From NCBI GenBank assembly GCA_019217005.1, contig JAHBNG010000050.1, positions 30,233 to 94,232 of the forward strand: DNA of 64,000 nt, given 5' to 3'. Shown here piece by piece: positions 16,401 through 26,154 of this stretch (position 1 is its first letter; each line of letters starts with the position of its first letter). The stretch comes from Chloroflexi bacterium TSY. GTDB lineage: Bacteria; Chloroflexota; Anaerolineae; Caldilineales; Caldilineaceae. Under the pieces are notes generated by a model. It had not been told where the DNA came from. It did no database searches and saw only the letters and a list, made by a program, of their open reading frames with translations. Both the position numbers and the translations under genes were made by a program.

Positions 16401-19042
16401 TGGCAGCTATTCAGACAGGCAGGATAGGCCGTAAAGCGCACAATCACCTGGTCCAAGTTTCCAACCAGACCCGTTCGTGCCAGATCCCAATCATATTCAT
16501 GCTCTCCCACAGTTGGGTTGACTCTCAATCGGTTCACTGCTCTGGTCAGACTGGATGCAGATGCATCCGTTCCAGAGGTCTTGATGAATGGAAGAAAGAA
16601 CTGTTCTTTCAGTGATGGAGAAGAGTGAGCGATGGCTGCCGTTTGTACTCGATTCATCAACGGGATGGTCCCGGATAGGATGCCTGTAGAAACCATAGTC
16701 GTAATCGTATCTGTGGTAGCAATGGCTGCTTGCCAATCTGTATATCCATCGATCGTATACGCAACATTCAATCTGCGCAGAGGTAACCCCATGCGGCTTT
16801 TGACGGTGTAGGGAAAACGAATACGGCGATTGTCTTCTTGATGAGGAGGTTTCAGTTGGATGGACAGATTTGTACTGTTCTGGTTGCGCCAGTAGCGATT
16901 CAGATAGAGCTTGTTGACGCCGCTAGAGATACCGACAGCGAGGTCAAGATCGCCATCATTGTCTACATCCCCCCACGCCATGCTCGTTGTGTTCTCCCAC
17001 ACTGGCTGCCATGAGATGTCGGACTGAAGTTCGCCTCCTTCATTTAGATAGAGCTTATTGGCACCAGTGTTCCCGACAGCGAGGTCGAGGTCACCATCGT
17101 TGTCCACATCTCCCCACGCCACGAGCGTTGTAGCGTCTGATTCTGGCTCCCACGCTCTGTTGAGTGTGAGTGTCCCTCCTTGGTTCAAATAAAGCTTGTT
17201 TATACCACCCCAATTACCAACAGCGAGGTCGAGGTCGCCATCATTATCCACATCTCCCCACGCTACACTTCTTGTATAGCCTGGTGTTGGTCGCCACGAG
17301 GTGTCGAGTGTAAGCGTCCCTCCCTGGTTCAGATAAAGCTTGTTGACGTCGCGACCGTTACCAACGACAAGGTCGAGGTCGCCGTCGTCGTCCACATCTC
17401 CCCACGCTACGCTTATCGTATAGTCAGACTTCGGTTGCCATGAGGTGTCGTGCGTGAGCCTTCCCTCCTGATTCAGGTAGAGCTTGTTGATGCCATCGTT
17501 GCCAACAGCAAGGTCGAGGTCGCCATCGTTGTCCACATCTCCCCACGCTACACTCCATGTATCATCCGATTCTGGCTGCCATGAGGTGTCGAGTATAAGC
17601 GTTCCGCTTCGATTTAGGTAGAGCTTGTTGGCGTCGCCATGGTTGCCGACAGCGAGATCAAGATCGCCATCGTTGTCCACATCGCCCCACGCCACGCTCT
17701 CGGTTGTATCTGATATTGGCCGCCATGAGGTATCGAGTGTAAGCGTTCCGCTTCGGTTTAGGTAGAGCTTGTTGGCGTCGCCATAGTTGCCGACAGCAAG
17801 ATCAAGATCGCCATCGTTGTCCACATCGCCCCACGCCACGCTCATTGTATTTTCTGTTTCTGGCTGCCATGAGGTATCGAGTGTAAGTGTTTTCCCTTTA
17901 TTTAGATAGAGCTTGTTGACGTCGCGACCGTTGCCAACGGCAAGATCGAGGTCGCCATCGTTGTCCACATCGCCCCACGCCACACTCATTGTACTCTCTG
18001 ATTCTGACTGCCAAGTTGTGTCGGGTGTGAGCGTCCCCTCTTGGTTCAAATAGAGTTTATTGACACCATTAGAAATGCCGACAGCAAGATCAAGATCGCC
18101 ATCGTTGTCCACATCGCCCCACGCCACGCTCATTGTCCTGTCCACCCCTGGCTGCCATCTGGTATTCAGTATGAGCGTTCCTCTCTGGTTCAGATAGAGC
18201 TTGTTGACATCATCATCATTGCCAACAGCGAGGTCGAGGTCACCATCGTTGTCCACATCTCCCCATGCCACACTCTCTGTATAGTCAGATTCTGGTTGCC
18301 ATGAAGTGTCGAGTGTGAGTTTTCCCTCCTGATTCAGATAGAGTTTGTTAACGCCATTGTTGCCGACGATTAGGTCGAGATCGGCATCAGTATCTACATC
18401 TCCCCACGCTATACTCCATGTATCGTCCAATTCTGGCTGCCATCTGGTATCAAGTACGAGTGTTCCTCCCTGGTTCAGATAGAGCTTGTTGACATCATCG
18501 TCGTTCCCGACGGCGAGATCGAGATCACCATCGTTGTCCACATCTCCCCACGCTAGACTTTTTGTACGGTTCGACTCTGGTTGCCAAGCTGGATCGAGCA
18601 TCAGTGTTCCTGCTTGGTTCAGATAGAGCTTGTTGACACCATAGTTCCCAACGGCGAGATCGAGGTCACCATCATTATCCATATCTCCCCACGCCACGCT
18701 CTTTGTATAGTCCGACTCTGGTTGCCATGTCGTGTCGAGATAGAGCGTCCCTTCTTCGTTCAGATAGAGCTCGTTTATCTCGTTCCAATTCCCGACGGCG
18801 AGATCGAGATCACCATCATTGTCCACATCTCCCCACGCTATGCTACTTGTGGTTCTATTGTCGGGATCGTAACCGATAGGAATTGGTGGAAAAAATGAAG
18901 ATGTATCACCTACTTGAGCCTGAGTTCTCGGAGACGTGACGATCAACAAGCAGATAATGGAGGAGAGAATAACAAACTGTCCAACCCTCATTAGCAGATG
19001 ATGCGATCTGAAGAGTTGTTGACAAATCGTGTAATGATTCAT
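13442..19042 (-). CDS. giant secreted FG-GAP propeller protein with degenerate metallopeptidase domain
   Basis: An 1866-residue exported protein. The ATG at 19042 follows AAGGA and begins a signal peptide (hydrophobic VGQFVILSSIICLLIVTS, then TQA). Fourteen tandem FG-GAP/VCBS blades of about 46 residues follow, each with a calcium-loop DVDNDGDLDLAVGN, enough for two seven-bladed propellers. A peptidase-like region has [16 protein letters not shown] near residue 1146, where the paralogue has HELGH; the first zinc His is Arg here. Further on are FDW repeats (about 1450-1495), beta-rich domains, a PT-rich linker and a C-terminal WLPFMVKR. A surface adhesin or matrix role is likely, with peptidase activity probably lost. 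Confidence 0.88.
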   Translation of the reverse strand: MNHYTICQQLFRSHHLLMRVGQFVILSSIICLLIVTSPRTQAQVGDTSSFFPPIPIGYDPDNRTTSSIAWGDVDNDGDLDLAVGNWNEINELYLNEEGTLYLDTTWQPESDYTKSVAWGDMDNDGDLDLAVGNYGVNKLYLNQAGTLMLDPAWQPESNRTKSLAWGDVDNDGDLDLAVGNDDDVNKLYLNQGGTLVLDTRWQPELDDTWSIAWGDVDTDADLDLIVGNNGVNKLYLNQEGKLTLDTSWQPESDYTESVAWGDVDNDGDLDLAVGNDDDVNKLYLNQRGTLILNTRWQPGVDRTMSVAWGDVDNDGDLDLAVGISNGVNKLYLNQEGTLTPDTTWQSESESTMSVAWGDVDNDGDLDLAVGNGRDVNKLYLNKGKTLTLDTSWQPETENTMSVAWGDVDNDGDLDLAVGNYGDANKLYLNRSGTLTLDTSWRPISDTTESVAWGDVDNDGDLDLAVGNHGDANKLYLNRSGTLILDTSWQPESDDTWSVAWGDVDNDGDLDLAVGNDGINKLYLNQEGRLTHDTSWQPKSDYTISVAWGDVDDDGDLDLVVGNGRDVNKLYLNQGGTLTLDTSWRPTPGYTRSVAWGDVDNDGDLDLAVGNWGGINKLYLNQGGTLTLNRAWEPESDATTLVAWGDVDNDGDLDLAVGNTGANKLYLNEGGELQSDISWQPVWENTTSMAWGDVDNDGDLDLAVGISSGVNKLYLNRYWRNQNSTNLSIQLKPPHQEDNRRIRFPYTVKSRMGLPLRRLNVAYTIDGYTDWQAAIATTDTITTMVSTGILSGTIPLMNRVQTAAIAHSSPSLKEQFFLPFIKTSGTDASASSLTRAVNRLRVNPTVGEHEYDWDLARTGLVGNLDQVIVRFTAYPACLNSCQYAKDVAYTAPLRVRGMTVRVMQQTDSGLVPGANAIIHRAPAGTDQFAPLINDSGEPLRTNRAGYLIGHPQIFTGDRLVALLSVKKRDELTTSPSISQTNVYTHYYHTSAPITNEGQLDSQEIRFFQDQTLTVSANNQLLLFNLRVGLEWDARHDTVFQDQLRRDLQRTSEILYDLTNGQAALGSIDIFHDKGFWNQVDVAVTARNTQRPSAVLGGWVQTPTQEVDVDGRPIVYLPGQIRMPPRYTKYGDKSQSADNDDWAQVLARELGHYLFRLLDNYLGIKNDAVTIIDCPGSMMTNPFLPEYSEFLSSEQWTQEVGCQNSLAALKLSRSDWEGIEAAVPILRNRGENPGPQHLVLPVTKIRFWNPTWAPNTVKEMQFLLKDADGTLLRLPVSTGQAYLLTKRSAPDATDRSQDEREIEYLVDLGRPQGDNLLAQGASVGDRLCVFDTSRKTLRSGCTTVDEQTRTLELTGVQDWHPNVQVTSVNTRTVEVVVTGIAEEQLQIQLYPAVGTASTPVDMTKTDGTFSATVIASQGAYYGHVRICAPACLMRSDGGEVREFIVEFANKFDWDGQAFDWNSPMFNWEEKAFDRTNQAFDWAAPALGWGAQGFAWGVPVMSSDGQVQVIPLENTFDINTHYLLQRIDFLSTLPHWLTPVGHAYRIDADMPPTNASILFRYLESDVPPRSEDELAIYFSPDNGLTWQRLSTKVAKVWNLALTRMGGTGIYVLTTSQPMSPLQPGCNLPMGYPMQTNRPIGEALASLDGAYTSVYLEDPTAPSGWRLYDTTVRSAFTQIVNTLTSTRLGDAYRIFATEPIIPYLPIDSEGDITIQAGSLQMQDHVIVPPATYYGWITPTAYFTPTVGMQVTAEMNGTVYATTTIVELEGKLAYVLMVKPEFIHQCGTSNHQIIFRVGPWVMSHNRTWDNRQAWFHSLSISSSIPLIPSTPTPTPTSIQMVPSTPTPIATTPDLINPSIQKRMWLPFMVKR

Positions 19043-19172
19043 GATGGATTCCTTAATCACGAACAGGCGATTATAAAAGTCAAAAACACAAAATTCGCTT
19101 TGAGCTACGCGAATCTTGTTGTCCAAACGGTTCTTTTCAATGCGATGAGGGGTGACTTCAAAATACTCTTGA

Positions 19173-19246
19173 CTCATCTCCCAAATGTGTACAGGGCGCC
19201 TTGTAGCTCAGAGAATAATTGTTGTCAGCACACAATTGGGAGATGA
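19173..19246. repeat. imperfect 18-bp inverted repeat upstream of the FG-GAP gene
   Basis: CTCATCTCCCAAATGTGT and the complement of ACACAATTGGGAGATGAG match at 17 of 18 positions with a 38-base spacer. It may be a miniature element or a regulatory hairpin. Confidence 0.6.
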
Positions 19247-19275
19247 GCGAATATTCTTTTTGACCTGTGTTCGAG

Positions 19276-19363
19276 TTAGAACCTATCTGAAAAATGGTTG
19301 TGAGTCCGACCGACCTCTCGAGCAAGAATGTATCGCCACAGAACTTTTCGGATAAGCACTTAG
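19276..19363. repeat. MITE family A, copy 2
   Basis: TTAG flanks both ends (19276-19279 and 19360-19363). The inner left arm AACCTATCTGAAAAATGG and right arm ACTTTTCGGATAAGCAC form the imperfect terminal repeat. Confidence 0.85.
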
Positions 19364-19825
19364 ACCGAACACTATGAACGGTGTAGAGTATCTCAGAGTT
19401 GGGGCGCGGAAACACCTACTGATTTGTACAGATTTTGTATGAAATCATATGGACAAATTGGATTGGCTTCCTTCTGGCATTGGGGAGTGCGTGGGCAATG
19501 ATACTGGGACGAACACAGGATCCTATTTTTTTGGCGATTGGATGTGCGGCAGTTTGATTCTCACCATTGCCTTTATCGTCCTAACCAACCAGAAGGACAA
19601 CTAGCTCATAGACAAACGTGGAGTCGCCATGCATGGCGCAGCATTCTCTCATGCGAACGGGTGTTAGAGAATGCCTTCTCCCCATCGTATGACTTCTTAT
19701 TTGTTTTGTCCATCAGTTGTGGAAACAGTAACATCCCTGTAAGCCCCTGTTCCATTGTCCAAAGTGTAAGTAGCGTTACTCTTAGTGTCTATGACCAATT
19801 ATTTTCTTAGCATTCATAAGCACCC

Positions 19826-19847
19826 ACCCGTGGGTTGAACCACGGGT
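19826..19847. repeat. IS200/IS605-like hairpin
   Basis: ACCCGTGG and CCACGGGT with loop GTTGAA, followed by AGGAAAGCTAAGGGACTG. Such GC-rich hairpins are found at ends of IS200/IS605 elements, but no transposase is nearby, so this is at most a remnant. Confidence 0.35.
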
Positions 19848-19946
19848 AGGAAAGCTAAGGGACTGGAAGTCCATAGTTTTTTACTATCCATACGCTTCAA
19901 GCGCCCTGAAAGTCCTTTGAGACAATAAAGCCAGTGACAACTCTGA

Positions 19947-22900
19947 CTACCGGTTTGCCACAAAAGGTAGCCAAATTTGTTTTTGTATAGGGGGCTCTAT
20001 TGTCATAGTAGGCTCTATCGTACCCACTGGATTGACTCCATCTGACAAAGTCGGTGTTGGCGTTGGGGTTGAAGTTGGCTCCGGCTCCAAAGTCGGTGTT
20101 GGCGTTGAAGTCGGCGTAGGTGTCGGTGTGAATGTAGATGTCGGCGTTGGGGTTGAAGTTGGCTTCGGTTCCAAAGTCGGTGCTGGTGTTGGGGTTGAAG
20201 TTGGCGTAGGTGTTGGCGTAAATGGGGGCGGTGTAGCAGGCACTGACAATGAGTGGAGCCATGCTTGACTATTGTCCCAGACGTGGTCATGGTCCATGAT
20301 CTGAGAGCCAACACGGAAGGTTATCCGATGGCTGCTGGTACCACACTGATGGATCAATTCGTGCTTGACCATTAGTACATAGGCCAGCTTACCCTCTAAC
20401 TCTACAATCGTTGTTGTCCCATAGACGGCGCCATTGATTTCAGCAGTAACCGGCGTACTGACCGTTGGAGTAAAGCCTACTGTAGGCGTGATCCAACCGT
20501 AGTAGGTAGCCGGTGGTACAACGACACGGCCCTGCATTCGTATGCTGCTAGCCTGTATGGTATTGCTACCTTCTAAGTCGACGGGTAGATAGGGAGTGAT
20601 TGGTTTGGTAGCGAAGATACGATAAGCATCGCCTAAGTGTGTTGATTTGAGTGTATTGACTATTTGTGTAAAGGGTGGCTTTACGGTTGCATCGTAAAGC
20701 TGCCACCCGCTCGGTGCAGTCGGGTCTTCCAGATGAATAGAAGAGTAGGCTTCGTTCAGCGAAGCCAGGGCTTCGGCGATAGGGCGGACGGTTTGCATAG
20801 GGTATCCCATCGGCGAATTGCAGCCTAATTGGAGTGGTGACATAGGACGACTGGCTGTTAGGACATAAATACCGGTATCAATCATGCGTGCTGACGCCAG
20901 ATTCCATGCCTCTGCAATCTCGGTTGATAGTCGCTGCCAGGTGAGACCATTGTCAGGTGAGAAATAGATGGCCAGTTCGTCCTCGGCGAGAGGCGGCACA
21001 TCAGTCCCTAGGTAGCGGAAGAGGATCGAGGCATTGGTTGGCGGCGTATCGGCATCAAAGCGGTAGGCATAGCCGACAGGGGTGAGCCAGCTCGGAAGTG
21101 TCGCTAAGAAGTCGACCTTCTGAAGCAGATAATCGGCATTGATATCAAAGGTGTTTTCGAGTGGAATCACCTGAACCTGCCCATCAGACGACATAACCGG
21201 TGCGCCCCAGTCAAAGGCTTGACCACCCCAGTCAAAGGCTTGATTACCCCAGTCAAAGGCTTGATTACCCCAATCAAAGGCTTGATTGCCCCAATCAAAT
21301 TTGTTGGCGAACTGGACGATAAATTCTCGAACCTCATCACCGTCTGACCCCGTGAGGCAGGTCGGAGCACAGATGCGGATGTGACCATAGTAGGCTCCCT
21401 GGCTGGCTATAACGGTAGCGCGAAAGGTGCCGTCTGTCTTGGTCATGGCTACTGGTGCTGACGCCGTCCCTACTGCAGGATAGAGTTGTACCTGGAGTTG
21501 CTCTTCCGCGATACCTGTCACAACAACTTCCACAGTTCTCGTACTGACGCCGGTTACCTGCACATTGGGGCGCCAGTCTTGAGCCGTGGTCAGTTTAAGT
21601 GTTCTGGAATGTTCATTTACAGTCACACAACCGGTGCGTAGTCTCTTCCCGCTGGTATCGAAAACACAGAGCCGGTCTCCAACAGAAGCACCGCGGGCCA
21701 ACAGATCATCCCCCTTGGGGCGTCCCAGATCGACCAAATATTCAATCTCGCGTTCATCCTGGGACCGATCTGTTGCGTTCGGTGCTGTACGTTTAGTGAG
21801 CAGATAAGCTTGTCCAGCACCCCGTGGCAAATGAAGTGAGTTGCCATCTGCGTCTTTGAGGAAGAACTCCGCCTCCCCCACCGTATTGGATGTCCATGTT
21901 GGGTCCCAGAAGCGAACATGAGTGACAGGCAGGACCAAGCTTTGCGGACCTGGATTTTCTCCCCGGTCGCGCAATATCGGTACCGCCGTCTCAATCCCTT
22001 CCCAATCCGAGCGGCCGAGTTTAAGCGCGGCCAGGCTGCTTTGACACTCGGCCTCTTGCACCCATCGCTCGGCGCTTAGAAACTCGCTGTATTCTGACGG
22101 GAAAGGATTGGTCATCATGCTATTGGGACAGTCGATGATGGTCACCACGCCATTTTCTATGCCCAGGTAGTTGTCAGGTAGACGAAACAGATAGTGACCC
22201 AGTTCGTGAGCCAGTACCTGTGCCCAGTCATCGTTTTCAGGCGATTGCTCAGTATCCCCATACTTTGTATAGCGCGGTGGCATCCGTATCTGTCCTGGCA
22301 GATAGACTCAGTAGATCCAAATTTGGCGTTTTTGGCTATTTTCAGTCGAGATTGCAGGGATTTTGGAGTCATTTATTCAGATTTCGGTTACAGAAAACAA
22401 CCTATTTCATATCTGAAAATCGCCCAAATCTAACGCAAAAACTAGATATCGACTGGCAAATTTGTATTTATGTCAACTGTTTAGCCAGAATTCTCTCTCA
22501 AAACCTGAAATTTGGATCTACTGAGACTACCTTTTGAGTAGATACAGCCTTTTGAGTTAGAGTTATAATCTCTTGAGTAGGCGTTAACACCCATCCCCCT
22601 AGAACCGCGCTAGGACGCTGAGTATTACGTGACGTAACAGCTACATCAACCTGGTTCCAGAAACCTTTGTCATGGAATACATCAATAGTCCCCAATGCTG
22701 CTTGCCCGTTGGTCAGATCATAGAGAATTTCTGAGGTGCGTTGTAGATCCTTTTCAATCTGTTCTTGGAAAACGGTGTCACCGCGTGCATCCCACTCCAG
22801 ACCAATTCGCAGATTAAAGAGCACCAGTTGATTTTCAGCAGAGACTGTCAAGGTCTGGTGTTGGGAGAACTGAACTTCTTGTGGAGCGAGTTCTCCTCCA

Positions 22901-24924
22901 TTCGTGATGGATGCACTGGTATAATAATGTTGAGTGTAGACGTTGGTCGGGCTAATCGATTGAGGGTTGGTGAGTTCGACACGTTCCTTAATAGAGAGCA
23001 GGGCAACCAATTTATCGCCGTTAAAAATCTGAGGATGGCCGATCAGATAGCCTGCCCGATTGGTGCGCAGCGGCTCTCCAACATCGTTCGTCAACAGTGC
23101 AAACTGATCGGTGCCAGCTGGTGCCCGGTGGATGACAGCATCCATACTCGGTTCAAGACCGGAATCAGTTTGCTCTATGACCCGCACCGCCATGCCCCGT
23201 ACACGCAACGGCGCTGAATAGATCATCTCTTTTTTGGCATATTGACACGTGTTCACACAAGCTGGATATGCTGTAAAGCGCACCATCACCTGGTCTAGGT
23301 GGCCGACCAACCCCGTGCGTTCCAGATCCCAATGATATTCATGTTCGCCCGTGGGTGGATCAACTGTTAATGGGTCAATCACCCTGACCAAGCCGGATGC
23401 AGACGCCTGGGTTCCGGATGTCCGCATGAGTGGAAGATAGAACTGTTGTTGCTGAGCGAGAGAAGAATGATCAATTGCCGCCGTTTGTATTCCACCCAGC
23501 AGGATGGTGCTGGATAGGATGCCCGTCGATACCATTGTCGTAATCGTATCTGAGGTGGCTATTGCTGGTTGCCAATCTGTATATCCGTCAATTGCATAAT
23601 CGACGTTCAGTCTCCGCAGAGGGGATCCGACGCGATTTTTGACAGTATACGGAAAACGAAGACGACGGCTGTCTTTTTTGTCGGGGGGATTCAATTGTAT
23701 GGATAGGTTTGCATTGTTTTGATCCTTCCAGTATTGATTCAGATAGAGCCTGTTTATGTCTCTGTTGCCAATGACGAGATCAAGATCGCCATCATTGTCC
23801 ACATCTCCCCAGGCCATGCTCTTTGTATTCTCCGACTCTGGTTGCCATGAGGTGTGGAGTTGGAGCGTGCCCTCTTGATTCAGATAGAGTTTGTTGACGC
23901 CATCATCGTTGCCGACAGCGAGATCAAGATCGCCATCATTGTCCACATCTCCCCAGGCTACGCTCTCTGTGTTATCCAACTCTGGTTGCCATGAGGTGTG
24001 GAGTTGGAGCGTGCCCTCCCGATTTTCATAGAGCTTGTTGATACCTTGGTTTCCATAGTTGCCGACAGCGAGATCGAGGTCGCGATCGTTGTCCACATCT
24101 CCCCAGGCTATACTCCAAGTGTTGTCCGACTTTGGTTTCCATGTATCGTCGAATTGGAGCTTGCCCTGCTGGTTCAAATAGAGCTTGTTGATGTCTTTAT
24201 TGCCGATCATGAGGTCAAGGTCACCATCGTTGTCTACATCAGCCCAAGCCATGCTCCTTGTATTGTCTGAATCCGGCTGCCATGTATCGTCGGGTTGGAG
24301 CTTGCCCTCTTGATTCAGATAGAGCTTGTTGACACCGAAATTTCCAACGGCAAGATCAAGATCACCGTCGTTGTCTACATCCCCCCAGGCCACGCTCCTC
24401 GTATCGTCTGATTCCAACTGCCATTCGACCAAGTGGAGTGCACCTTCCCGATTTTCATAGAGCTTGTTGACACCATCATTTCCAACCGCGAGGTCGAGAT
24501 CATCATCATTGTCTACATCTCCCCAAGAGACACTAAATGTACGGTCCGATTCTGGCAACCATTCTGGGTCGAGTTGGAGCTTACCCTCCCGATTTTTATA
24601 GAGTTTGTTGACCCCATTCTCGTTGCCAACAATCAGGTCGAGGTCTCCATCATTATCGATGTCCCCCCAGGCCACGCTCCTTGCACGATCTGAATCCGGC
24701 TGCCATTCTGGGTCGAGTTGGAACGTTATCTTGTTTTGTATATACAGCTTGACGCCATTAAAGTTCCCAATAATCAGGTCGAGGCCGCCATCGTTGTCCA
24801 TATCTCCCCAAGCAACACTCCTTGTATCATCTGATTCTGGCTGCCATTCTGAATCGTTTTTGAGTTTGCCCCCTTGGTTTAGATGGAGCTTATTGACACC
24901 ATCTGCATTCCCTCTTTTTTTCAC
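19947..24924 (-). pseudogene. second FG-GAP/metallopeptidase gene, truncated and MITE-split
   Basis: A paralogue of the gene at 13442. The reading frame begins mid-blade at 24924 (GNADGVNKLHLNQGG), so signal peptide, promoter and first blades are lost. One partial and eight full FG-GAP blades remain. Family-B MITE (22309-22523) splits the gene within the peptidase region. The downstream part keeps [16 protein letters not shown], an HExxH zinc motif, then four FDWG-type repeats, beta-rich domains, a long PT-rich linker and the C-terminal WLPFVANR. It probably encoded a secreted zinc peptidase on a propeller scaffold and is now non-functional. Confidence 0.85.
22309..22523. repeat. MITE family B, copy 1 (215 bp)
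   Basis: Perfect 16-bp terminal repeats CAGTAGATCCAAATTT are flanked by the 5-bp direct repeat AGACT (22304-22308 and 22524-22528). It interrupts the second FG-GAP/peptidase gene and differs from copies 2 and 3 at only one or two positions. Confidence 0.92.
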
Positions 24925-25143
24925 TGATCAACCAAAACACGGGACGTCGAACAGGCGCCTCGTATTACAGAATTGATTGGACGCAGTTCTTTTATTGTAT
25001 CGGTTCTATTTACAAGAGTCAAGACGTTTTTCAGACTCCTCTAAGACAAGCAGGAGACGAGGATAGCTTAAGAGTAACTTCCATTAGACAAATATATAGC
25101 CGTAGCACGCGATGGTCATGACGCTATTCATTGGGAGACGACC

Positions 25144-25769
25144 ATGAGCAACAAACACGATTACCGCTTAGATTTTTATTCAGAATTTGCCAATGCGATC
25201 TTTCTTGTTGTTGGTTTGATCGCTAGTTTGATTACGATCTGCACTGCGATTATGGTTCGGTTACGCGAATGGTCTACCACCAAACTAACCAACATCATGG
25301 CTGGTATGACTATAATTATGTTATTTGTGGTGATGATCCTGCTAGTGATGGTATTGAAAATTCAACAAGATATTTCTTCTATAGAACCGCCTGGACAGGT
25401 TCTAGTTCCCACTCAAAACACCAGAGCCACTATTCCAACCTTTACCCCTACCTGCACACCAACAAATACACCGCAGCCCTCAGCAACTCCTACATCAACG
25501 TTAACTCCTACTCCGACCCACACACCAACTCCAACATTATTAGTCCATAAACTTCGTGGGAGATCGTAACATGTCTTGCGCTTCACTACTATGGGAACGT
25601 GATCTACTTCAAGGATTTATGCGATTATAATGGTTATCCGAACGCAACTGGTAGCAACGAGTGGACAGAATGTAGTAATTTAGCAGATGGAACAGAGATC
25701 GAAATTCCTAATAGCCTCGCTATTCAGACTGAGGCAGGGACTACAGTGATTCGACTACGTAAATCTTGA
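25144..25769 (+). CDS. two-TM, PT-rich protein with C-terminal LysM-like domain (frameshifted)
   Basis: The first frame (to 25569) gives a cytoplasmic N terminus, two membrane segments (about residues 17-38 and 50-72) and a Pro/Thr-rich spacer. It ends LLVHKLRGRS. A second frame continues as TSWEIVTCLALHYYGNVIYF...ECSNLADGTEIEIP to a stop at 25767, a LysM-like fold. Adding one A to the AAA at 25549-25551 joins them as LLVHKTSWEI, the expected start of LysM. This suggests a homopolymer error or a fresh mutation. The protein is probably a membrane-anchored peptidoglycan-binding protein. Confidence 0.7.
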
Positions 25770-25960
25770 ACTTCGGCCATCAGACCGACTACCTGAAAGC
25801 GCAGGCCTTCGATAGTGGTGCCACGGCTAACCTGTCGATTCTCCCAAGCGGTACGCACTAGGTTCGAGATATACTCTCCCTGCTTACGCGGACCATCGAC
25901 CAAGTCCAGCAATTTGCCGGGAATATCTTCATCGACATAAACTGAGATTCGTTTGGACAT
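25724..25960 (-). CDS. ribbon-helix-helix-like DNA-binding protein
   Basis: A 78-residue protein starting MSKRISVYVDEDIPGKLLDL, typical of RHH/CopG-type antitoxins and small regulators (basic strand, then two helices). The start at 25960 has GGAGG 8 bases upstream. The C-terminal half is helical. Its 3' end overlaps the convergent LysM frame by about 45 bases. No toxin partner is adjacent. Confidence 0.65.
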   Translation of the reverse strand: MSKRISVYVDEDIPGKLLDLVDGPRKQGEYISNLVRTAWENRQVSRGTTIEGLRFQVVGLMAEVQDLRSRITVVPASV

Positions 25961-26107
25961 TTGGAGCCTCCACATATTGCGCGCGGTGAAGGGCGCGATC
26001 CATCTCCGTATGTGTCAGTGCCTCTAGATCGTAAACCGCGCGGTAAGCCTTTGTAAATGGTCCAATGGTACCAATTAGGCGTGCTCTATTTTGCAGGCCA
26101 AAAAAGC

Positions 26108-26147
26108 TACTGATTATTTATACTAATCAGTATCTATTTGCTATAAT
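26108..26147 (+). promoter_or_regulatory. operator palindrome and leaderless promoter of the integrase
   Basis: TACTGATTA (26108-26116) and its exact complement TAATCAGTA (26124-26132) flank a 7-base spacer. A perfect TATAAT follows at 26142-26147, 7 bases before the integrase ATG. A repressor bound to the palindrome would cover the -35 region. Confidence 0.6.
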
Positions 26148-26154
26148 CCCAACC

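Larger units (their letters stand above)
19043..19946. other. intergenic region between the two FG-GAP genes
   Basis: Contains an imperfect 18-bp inverted repeat (19173-19246), a family-A MITE (19276-19363), a decayed small membrane-protein frame around 19450-19605 (hydrophobic WIGFLLALGSAWAMIL and SLILTIAFIVL lie in different frames), and an IS200/IS605-like hairpin (19826-19847). No intact gene. Confidence 0.55.

Noticed and set aside
16900..18850. CRISPR-like regular DNA repeats
   Set aside because: The repeats are about 140 bp, coding, and correspond to FG-GAP blades.
19195..19250. tRNA-like words (GTAGCTCAGAG)
   Set aside because: No acceptor stem, anticodon arm or T-loop can be built around them; the region is an inverted repeat.
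19538..19810. 90-aa open frame
   Set aside because: No start signal or protein-like pattern; overlaps a decayed membrane-protein fragment in other frames.
20032..20268. Gly/Val-rich plus-strand frame
   Set aside because: It is the complement of the PT-rich linker of the FG-GAP protein.
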